Shown here in pieces: positions 1-5,057 of a DNA stretch of 10,878 nt. Both the position numbers and the translations under genes were made by a program. The DNA is from Bacteroidota bacterium (GTDB lineage: Bacteria > Bacteroidota > Ignavibacteria > Ignavibacteriales > Melioribacteraceae). The stretch lies in NCBI GenBank assembly GCA_021812745.1, contig JAKAMS010000057.1, positions 1 to 10,878 of the forward strand, written 5' to 3'. Every line of letters starts with the position of its first letter. Position 1 is the stretch's first letter. The notes under the pieces are model-generated. The model saw nothing but the letters and a program-made list of their open reading frames with translations, was not told where the DNA came from and made no database searches.

Positions 1-242
1 AAAAGAGTATTCTCGTCAACCGGTTCGTTCTTTGTAATGTCCTTAACGCCGTATCCTTTTGCAAAGATCACCGAATCGTTTTTAACTATTGCAACTGAAA
101 AGCCGGGCATTTTCCAATCTGCCATTGCTTTGGTAATAAAGGCATCAATCTTCTGAATCTTGTCTTGCTGTGCGTGCGAATTTGTGAAGATGAATACAAA
201 TAGTAAAAGGGATGAATAGAAAAAAAATTTTCTTGATTTCAT
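1..242 (-). CDS. Secreted serine hydrolase of the beta-lactamase (class C/esterase) fold, N-terminal fragment
   Basis: The reading frame starts at an ATG at 242 and runs off the left edge, giving 80 full codons. A GGAG Shine-Dalgarno lies about 9 nt upstream of the ATG. The protein opens with a clear signal peptide: MKSRK, then a hydrophobic run, then cleavage near NSHA|QQ. Next comes KIDAFITKAMADWKMPGFSVAI, followed by VKNDSVIFAKGYGVKD. The 'PGfSVAIVKND.vifakGYGvkd' pattern is the usual start of the beta-lactamase-related serine hydrolase family (PF00144), which holds class C beta-lactamases, esterases and D-aminopeptidase-like enzymes. The SxxK nucleophile motif would lie beyond the edge, so activity cannot be judged. 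Export to the periplasm or surface is likely. It may be the last gene of the minus-strand run that begins at 1661; the gap to the PEBP gene is 101 nt, with no terminator seen. Substrate unknown. Confidence 0.82.
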   Translation of the reverse strand, partial: MKSRKFFFYSSLLLFVFIFTNSHAQQDKIQKIDAFITKAMADWKMPGFSVAIVKNDSVIFAKGYGVKDITKNEPVDENTL

Positions 243-343
243 GTTTTAACTCCGGATGAATAATTAGAGAAATAGCTGTTGCTTTAGATGCAGAATTGAT
301 GTCTCTTGCTAACGGTCTTGCACTTGCTCTTAATCTACAGACG

Positions 344-808
344 CTATTTCTGCCGTTTGTACTTTCCTATCAAAGTTGCTTCGGCTAAAATATGCCCTTT
401 CATAGCATCGAGCAATTGTTTTTTAGTTGTACTTTCTTTTAGCGGAAGCAGAATATCAAGAGCGTAGAGTTTGAAAAAATATCTGTGAGTTCCGGAGGGA
501 GGGCAAGGTCCGCCATAATTGTTTTTTCGGAAATCATTCATTCCTTCAATTGTGCCTTTGGGCAAATTATGCTTTGATGACGATTCCTCTTTCAGTTCTC
601 TTGTGTCTGAGGGAATATTAAAAAGAATCCAATGAACCCAATCGCCAATAGGTGCGTCGGGATCGTTGCTAATGATGGCGAATGATTTAGTGTTTGCAGG
701 CGGTGTAGTCCATGCAAGCGGGGGAGAAATATTTGCTCCATCGCATGTGTATTTGGCGGGAATTAACTCTCCATTATTAAATGAATGACTCGAAATTCTA
801 AAATCCAT
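344..808 (-). CDS. YbhB/YbcL family Raf-kinase-inhibitor-like (PEBP) protein
   Basis: From the chosen ATG at 808 the product has 154 residues, the normal size for bacterial PEBP-like proteins. Family signatures are visible in order: IPAKYTCDGANISPPLAW (16-33), DPDAP (49-53), the HW pair (59-60) and the long motif YGGPCPPSGTHRYFF (98-112), which together build the anion/ligand-binding pocket of the PEBP fold. The biochemical role of bacterial members is largely unsettled; they are usually called phosphatidylethanolamine-binding-like proteins. An in-frame ATG at 907 would add 33 residues with a hydrophobic stretch (TTILFLLSFANV). I reject it because there is a good GAGG ribosome site 5 nt before 808, the extension lacks the basic residues of a signal peptide, and homologues normally begin at this point. 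If 907 were used, the protein would start 4 nt after the kinase-like gene and might be exported. Confidence 0.93.
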   Translation of the reverse strand: MDFRISSHSFNNGELIPAKYTCDGANISPPLAWTTPPANTKSFAIISNDPDAPIGDWVHWILFNIPSDTRELKEESSSKHNLPKGTIEGMNDFRKNNYGGPCPPSGTHRYFFKLYALDILLPLKESTTKKQLLDAMKGHILAEATLIGKYKRQK

Positions 809-813
809 TTTAA

Positions 814-817
814 CCTC
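814..817 (-). promoter_or_regulatory. Shine-Dalgarno that decides the PEBP start
   Basis: On the minus strand this reads TTGAGG-TTAAA-ATG, a GAGG core 5 nt before the ATG at 808. The competing ATG at 907 has only a weak GAG about 9 nt upstream. The core therefore supports the shorter, family-length protein. Confidence 0.6.
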
Positions 818-911
818 AATCGTGTTGTTATGAAAGAGATCAACATTTGCAAACGATAAAAGAAAAAGTATTGTAGTGTAAATATTATATAATGCGGAAT
901 TGAACATTTAG

Positions 912-1661
912 TTACTCGCTAATTTCTTCCATTAAATTTATCTTAAAAAACTGTGGAAATTTTCTTATCACGCAATGCCCTATCATCTCCGCGATCTCTT
1001 CGGATTCCAGAAGATTAGTGTTTATAACGGAATGATATAGGAGCGGGTCGTCTATATCTTTATGAAAATATTTCCAGTGATAATTTTTTCTCTCTTCGTC
1101 TTCCCGCTTAATAAACTCGCTTGCCGTTTTGTGATCTACATTATAAAGCCGCATTGCATTTTCAATCCTGAAATTTAATGGTGCCACAAGCCGAAGATGA
1201 AAAGCGTTCGACTTTTTTGACAGAACAATATTGGCGGCTCTTCCAACAATTATTGCATTTCCGAACTCGGCAAGTTTCATGATTGTATGTGTAGTCTTGT
1301 GCAGCAGGTAAATTTTTGAAGGAGAGATTCCGAGAATTTCTCCGAACCATGAATCAACTTTTGTGGGTTTCTCTTCAATTAAAAATTTTCTGAAATGATC
1401 CGGAAGATGATGGTCTTCCATTATCTTTTCAATAAGAGTGCGGTCGAATAATGTCCAGTCATTGTAATCATCAATTGCGCGCCTGTTAAAATACTCGGTT
1501 AGTTTTTCGCATATAGCTACTGCGCCAATACCTGTCTCGCGGGAAATTGTAACTATCGGTCCGGGATTTGTTTTGCGTTTGTGAACTTTTGCTTCGTCTG
1601 TTTCTTGATAATGCCGGTCAATGTAGATGCGGGCTTTTTCGTAAGTGCCAAGGACTTTCAT
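912..1661 (-). CDS. Cytidylate-kinase-like P-loop family protein
   Basis: This 249-residue product matches the cytidylate kinase-like family (PF13189) rather than housekeeping Cmk. Visible marks are PIVTISRETGIGAVAI (35-50), a nucleotide-binding loop that lacks the strict GKS/T ending; LFDRTLIEKI (71-80); VGRAANIVL (139-147), where housekeeping kinases have the GRDIGT-like segment; LRLVAPLNFRIE (157-167); and REDEERKNYHWKYFHKDIDDP (186-206), the arginine-rich lid and the motif most typical of this family. The last part, YHSVINTNLLESEEIA, is also characteristic. The family is assumed to phosphorylate nucleotides or related small molecules, but its substrate is generally unknown. The first 30 residues are an extra, charged N-terminal extension. 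The start is firm: GGAGG lies 6 nt before the ATG. It is probably the first gene of the run PEBP, then serine hydrolase. Confidence 0.85.
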   Translation of the reverse strand: MKVLGTYEKARIYIDRHYQETDEAKVHKRKTNPGPIVTISRETGIGAVAICEKLTEYFNRRAIDDYNDWTLFDRTLIEKIMEDHHLPDHFRKFLIEEKPTKVDSWFGEILGISPSKIYLLHKTTHTIMKLAEFGNAIIVGRAANIVLSKKSNAFHLRLVAPLNFRIENAMRLYNVDHKTASEFIKREDEERKNYHWKYFHKDIDDPLLYHSVINTNLLESEEIAEMIGHCVIRKFPQFFKINLMEEISE

Positions 1662-1747
1662 TTTACACCTCCGGGTAAGTTATAAATGGAGGAGAGGAAA
1701 TTTCCACATGAAATTTAGTGAAATTAGGAATAAGTGTGAATATCTAG

Positions 1748-1781
1748 AAAAAAACACGGAAGGATTGGTTATCCTTCCGTG
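1748..1781 (-). terminator. Rho-independent terminator of the amidase gene
   Basis: Read on the minus strand: stem CACGGAAGGAT, loop AACCA, stem ATCCTTCCGTG, then seven T residues. The 11-bp stem is perfect and the T tract follows at once, so this is a textbook intrinsic terminator 26 nt past the amidase stop. It separates the amidase transcript from the downstream kinase-like gene. Confidence 0.92.
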
Positions 1782-1806
1782 CTGATTAAGAAGTGAGAAT
1801 TGCTTT

Positions 1807-3474
1807 TTAATCCATCTTAGGATGTTGCTTATGAAAGTCTGTTGCGTCTTGAAACATTTTTGCGAACGCAATAATTTTTGCTTCATCAAATAATCTTCCC
1901 ATAAAAGTAATGCTGGTTAAAGTTCCTTTTTTTGTAAAACCGGTCGGCACTACAACACATGGATTACCTGTTAGATTTGTCAGAAGCAAATTATTTCCTT
2001 CCCAAGAAGGCGCAATATAGAGATCAACCTTCTCCATCATTTTTTGCATTTCTTGAATAAGCATGTAACGAATTCTGTTTGCGTTAATATATTCTACCGC
2101 GGGAATGAAACGTGAAGCGCGAAAAATATTTGGCCAAGCACCTTTGAATTGACGGGCAAGCAAATCATCTTTATTCGACCGTGTGAGTTCATCAAATGCT
2201 GCGCCTGCTTCGGCAGTTAAAATTATCGCTATATCATTAGTCGCAATGTCAGGAAGTTCAATCGGAATCAATTGCACTCCGAGTTCCTCAAGTTTTTTTA
2301 AGACCAGAGAATCATTCTGATGGAACAAATATTTCTTTTCAAAATCATTTTTCAAGTATCCAATTTTCATTTTTTTAAAATCAAGTTTTGGCTGATAGTT
2401 GAACGCCGCGTCGTATAAAGTCTGATCAATTCCATCCTTGCCATAGATGGCATTGAAGACAATTGCAAGATCTTCTGCATTGCGGCAGATAGGACCTATT
2501 TTATCCATTGACCAGCTTAAAGCCATTGCGCCGGTTCTGCTAACTCTGCCGTACGTCGGGCGCAATCCTGTAACTCCACAAACTGTTGATGGAGAAACTA
2601 TTGAACCCCAAGTCTCTGTACCAATTGCAAACGGAAGCAATCCTGCCGAGACTGAAGACGCAGAGCCCGCGGAAGAACCGCTCGATCCTTTAGTCGTATC
2701 CCAAGGGTTGCGCGTCATACCGCCGAACCAAACATCGTCCATAGCAAGTTCGCCCATAGAAAGTTTAGCGCAGAGAATCGCACCTGCATTTTCCAAATTT
2801 TTAATTACTGTCGCGTCTTCATCGTTCAACTGATTTTTATACGGCGCAGCGCCCCATGTTGTCTTGTATCCTTTGGAATTAAGAAGGTCTTTAACTCCAA
2901 ATGGAATTCCATGAAGCATTCCGCGGTATTTTCCTTTAGATATTTCCGCATCCATTTTTTTTGCTTGAGCAAGCGCGCGTTCTTCCGTGAGTGTAATAAC
3001 GCTATGCAGTTTCGGTCCGTATTTTTTTAATCTCTCCAGATAAAATTTTGTCAGTTGTGTTGAAGTGATTTTTTTTGTCCTGATTAACTGCGCAAGCTCG
3101 CCGATTGAATAAAAAGTAATATCATCAATATTCTTAGGCATCTTGACGTATGAGTAATTGCTGAACTTTAGCGGTTTCTGTTTCTGATCGAACTTAAAAG
3201 CAACGGGAATGGGATTAAATAATATTGCCGGAGGAATGCTGTTATCTAGATGAACTTTGCGAATGTTCTCGTAATTATTTAATTGATCGTTAAGCGCATC
3301 CTGCATCGAATCACGTTCGGCATCCGTGAATTCAAGTCCGATTATTTTTTCTGCATTTGGAATCATTTCTTTTTTAATCTTGCTCTCTTTCTGCTGAGCA
3401 AAGAAGGATGCGTTGAAAAGAAATAATCCTGAAAAAAGAACAAATAGAATATTGCGGCTGTAATGTTTCATCAT
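1807..3474 (-). CDS. Secreted amidase-signature family hydrolase
   Basis: A 555-residue product. Residues 1-26 form a signal peptide (MMKHYSRN, a hydrophobic core, cleavage near FFA|QQ), so the enzyme acts outside the cytoplasm. The amidase signature fold (PF01425) fills about 120-545. The unusual Ser-cisSer-Lys triad can be placed: Lys195 in GIPFGVKDL, bridging Ser267 in GSSGSSAGSA, and nucleophile Ser291 in GTETWGSIVSPS. The 24-residue spacing between the serines equals that of FAAH and malonamidase E2. Signal peptide, length and the TWGS variant (common form: TGGS) argue against GatA of the tRNA amidotransferase; no gatB or gatC lies nearby. Residues 27-115 are an extra N-terminal region without a recognised domain. 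Likely role: hydrolysis of an amide or peptide bond in an external substrate, identity unknown. It has a divergent promoter region and its own terminator, so it is monocistronic. Two adjacent ATGs (3474, 3471) follow AGAGG; I use the outer one. Confidence 0.93.
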   Translation of the reverse strand: MMKHYSRNILFVLFSGLFLFNASFFAQQKESKIKKEMIPNAEKIIGLEFTDAERDSMQDALNDQLNNYENIRKVHLDNSIPPAILFNPIPVAFKFDQKQKPLKFSNYSYVKMPKNIDDITFYSIGELAQLIRTKKITSTQLTKFYLERLKKYGPKLHSVITLTEERALAQAKKMDAEISKGKYRGMLHGIPFGVKDLLNSKGYKTTWGAAPYKNQLNDEDATVIKNLENAGAILCAKLSMGELAMDDVWFGGMTRNPWDTTKGSSGSSAGSASSVSAGLLPFAIGTETWGSIVSPSTVCGVTGLRPTYGRVSRTGAMALSWSMDKIGPICRNAEDLAIVFNAIYGKDGIDQTLYDAAFNYQPKLDFKKMKIGYLKNDFEKKYLFHQNDSLVLKKLEELGVQLIPIELPDIATNDIAIILTAEAGAAFDELTRSNKDDLLARQFKGAWPNIFRASRFIPAVEYINANRIRYMLIQEMQKMMEKVDLYIAPSWEGNNLLLTNLTGNPCVVVPTGFTKKGTLTSITFMGRLFDEAKIIAFAKMFQDATDFHKQHPKMD

Positions 3475-3504
3475 TTTTCCTCTTTAACAAAGATTGGTTT
3501 TGAT

Positions 3505-3535
3505 TAAAATTAGGTATTGAACTAAAAGGAAACAA
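3505..3535 (-). promoter_or_regulatory. Bacteroidota-type promoter candidate for the amidase gene
   Basis: On the minus strand, TTG (3533-3535) is followed by 20 nt and then TAATTTTA (3505-3512). The latter matches 7 of 8 positions of the TAnnTTTG '-7' element known from Bacteroidota sigma factors, and the TTG-to-'-7' spacing is the usual one. Transcription would start about 25 nt before the ATG. It rests on a short pattern in AT-rich DNA. Confidence 0.4.
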
Positions 3536-3548
3536 GAAAGATTTTTCC

Positions 3549-3556
3549 TAAATTTG
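3549..3556 (+). promoter_or_regulatory. Possible '-7' element just before the HAD gene
   Basis: TAAATTTG is an exact match to TAnnTTTG and ends 4 nt before the HAD start codon. If used, the message would begin at or next to the ATG and be leaderless, which would fit the absence of a Shine-Dalgarno there. No TTG lies at the expected 19-21 nt upstream, so chance is a real alternative. Confidence 0.25.
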
Positions 3557-3560
3557 CCGC

Positions 3561-4202
3561 ATGAAAATTGAAAACTATAAACATATTATCTGGGATTGGA
3601 ACGGTACAATAATGAACGACGTTGATCTTAGCGTCGCTCTAATTAACGGGCTGCTTGTTACACGTGGACTTGAAGCATTATCCGTTGCTTCCTACAGAGA
3701 TGTGTTTACAATTCCCGTTAAAAATTATTATTCCAAACTCGGTTTTGATTTTTCGAAAGAGTCGTTTGAGATTATAGGTAAAGAATGGGTAGATGGTTAC
3801 GAAAGAAGAAAATTCGAATGCGGACTTTATGACAGCGCTAAAAATATTCTTCTGAAAATTAATAATATGGGAATCGGTCAATCAATTCTTTCAGCTTATT
3901 CCCAGCACACTCTCGAAGAGATGGTCGAGTTTTATGGACTGACTAAATATTTCACTCACATAGTTGGTCTTGATAATATCTATGCGGCGAGCAAACTTCA
4001 TCTCGGCAAAGATTTGATGAAAAGATTAGGTAACGGAAAAGGAGAAACACTTCTAATTGGCGATACGGAACATGATCACGAAGTAGCTGTGGAAATTGGA
4101 GCTGATTGTGTCTTAATTGCAAACGGACATCAGAGTAAAGATAAATTGGAAAAACTCGGCTGCGCTGTTTACCCGAATTTAAATTCCCTCCTTGGAGGGT
4201 AA
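3561..4202 (+). CDS. HAD-superfamily hydrolase with a DxN motif I
   Basis: A 213-residue protein with the layout of phosphoglycolate-phosphatase-like HAD enzymes. Motif I is WDWNGT (Asp12 nucleophile), followed by a helical cap (about 20-85). Motif II is ILSAYSQ (Ser111), motif III is Lys145 in AASKL, and motif IV is IGDTEHD (Asp168, Asp172), which binds Mg2+. In most HAD phosphatases motif I is DxD and the second Asp is the general acid/base; here it is Asn14. Phosphonatases (DxA) and dehalogenases (DxY) also change this position, so hydrolysis of something other than an ordinary phosphate monoester, or slow phosphatase action, is possible. WDWNGT also occurs, as far as I recall, in a subgroup annotated simply as HAD hydrolases. 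No signal peptide, so cytosolic. No Shine-Dalgarno is visible before the ATG. The gene is alone on its strand and overlaps the M23 gene tail to tail by 24 nt. Confidence 0.88.
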   Translation: MKIENYKHIIWDWNGTIMNDVDLSVALINGLLVTRGLEALSVASYRDVFTIPVKNYYSKLGFDFSKESFEIIGKEWVDGYERRKFECGLYDSAKNILLKINNMGIGQSILSAYSQHTLEEMVEFYGLTKYFTHIVGLDNIYAASKLHLGKDLMKRLGNGKGETLLIGDTEHDHEVAVEIGADCVLIANGHQSKDKLEKLGCAVYPNLNSLLGG

Positions 4203-5006
4203 AGTAATAGTAAACAAACTCATCGGATCAATTCTTTTTTTATACCATTGAACACCGAGATGCAAATGAGGGCCTGTCGCACGTCCGGTTGAACCGGCAA
4301 GACCGATCACTTCGCCTTTTCTTACTTTCTGATTATTCTTTGCAAGAAGCTTACTCATATGAAGATAGACGCTTGTTAATCCCTGTCCGTGATCAAGAAG
4401 AATAAAATTACCGTTGTAGTAAAAATTATCTCCGGCGATACGGACAATTCCATCGCTTATTGCACGTATGGAGTCTCCTACTTCGGCGGCAAAATCAAGT
4501 CCGTTATGAATATTAGCTTTCTTTCCATTGAGAATTCTTTGACTTCCGAATACGCTTCTAATATCAACGCTGTCAACCGGATATGCAAAGCCGGAGATGA
4601 ACAAAGCGGTTTTTAATTTGCCGACCTTTGCGCGCGCAGCTTTCATCAACTGAGCTTCTCGTTTAATTTTTTTTAATTCTCTTCTTGGAGGCGTTACATA
4701 TTTTTTTGCAATTGTTAAACTCTGTTCTTCGTACTCGCGCGGTTCAAGAGTGTATTCGAACGTTTCTACTTTTTTATTTTTAAAACGCACTTTTAATTTA
4801 GATATACCTTTCGCATCACGGTCAAACCCAAAGACAAACACGCCGGATTTATCAATCTGTAAATTCGCACCGTTTAACTGTGCGCTTTTAATATTTTTCC
4901 CAATACCAATAATAATTCCGCCCTGTTTTGCTTCTCCGTAAAATTGTATTTCTTGTGCAGTAATTGTCGTGAATAATAATATAATAGAGATGAAAAATTT
5001 TTTCAC
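4179..5006 (-). CDS. Secreted M23 family zinc metallopeptidase (peptidoglycan endopeptidase)
   Basis: A 275-residue product. Residues 1-18 form a signal peptide (MKKFFISIILLFTTITA|QE). Residues 20-105 are a beta-rich region of the M23 N-terminal type (QGGIIIGIGKN…, GVFVFGFDRDA…, REYEEQSLTI…VTPP), and 107-127 a basic helix. The catalytic LytM-type domain follows: GSQRILNGKKANIHNGLDFAA carries zinc ligands His167 and Asp171 (HxxxD), YLHMS supplies His216, and TGRATGPHLHLGVQW supplies His247 and zinc ligand His249. All five expected residues are present, so it should be active. Such enzymes cut peptide cross-links of peptidoglycan in the periplasm. The start is a GTG; no ATG exists in frame before an upstream stop, and the ribosome site is weak. 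It lies 51 nt after the TPR/beta-barrel gene and is probably co-transcribed with it. Confidence 0.93.
   Translation of the reverse strand: MKKFFISIILLFTTITAQEIQFYGEAKQGGIIIGIGKNIKSAQLNGANLQIDKSGVFVFGFDRDAKGISKLKVRFKNKKVETFEYTLEPREYEEQSLTIAKKYVTPPRRELKKIKREAQLMKAARAKVGKLKTALFISGFAYPVDSVDIRSVFGSQRILNGKKANIHNGLDFAAEVGDSIRAISDGIVRIAGDNFYYNGNFILLDHGQGLTSVYLHMSKLLAKNNQKVRKGEVIGLAGSTGRATGPHLHLGVQWYKKRIDPMSLFTITLPSKEGI
4186..4199. terminator. GC-rich hairpin in the overlap of two convergent genes
   Basis: CCCTCC-TT-GGAGGG forms a stem of 5-6 G/C-rich pairs inside the last codons of both the HAD gene (plus) and the M23 gene (minus). It could act as a shared bidirectional terminator. Neither side has a proper T tract (minus side AATTTAAATT, plus side TAAAGTAATA), so terminator function is uncertain. 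Confidence 0.35.
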
Positions 5007-5057
5007 TAAGAAGTTTCCCGCAAATATTTATTGAATAAATGGAATAGTAAAACACTG

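Noticed and set aside
809..907. N-terminal extension of the PEBP protein from ATG 907
   Set aside because: AT-rich, no basic residues before the hydrophobic part, weak ribosome site, and longer than the family; GAGG before ATG 808 fits better. It is not fully excluded.
1696..1705. GGAAATTTCC palindrome upstream of the kinase-like gene as an operator
   Set aside because: A single 10-bp palindrome in AT-rich spacer with no paired site or known regulator nearby; chance is a sufficient explanation.
2447..2833. Plus-strand open frame of 128 codons
   Set aside because: It lies wholly antisense to the catalytic core of the amidase, whose conserved motifs explain the sequence. Its composition (Pro/Glu/Ala low complexity) mirrors the opposite strand.
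1807..3474. GatA subunit of the Glu-tRNA(Gln) amidotransferase
   Set aside because: It has a signal peptide, an extra N-terminal region and the TWGS variant, stands alone and lacks gatB/gatC neighbours.
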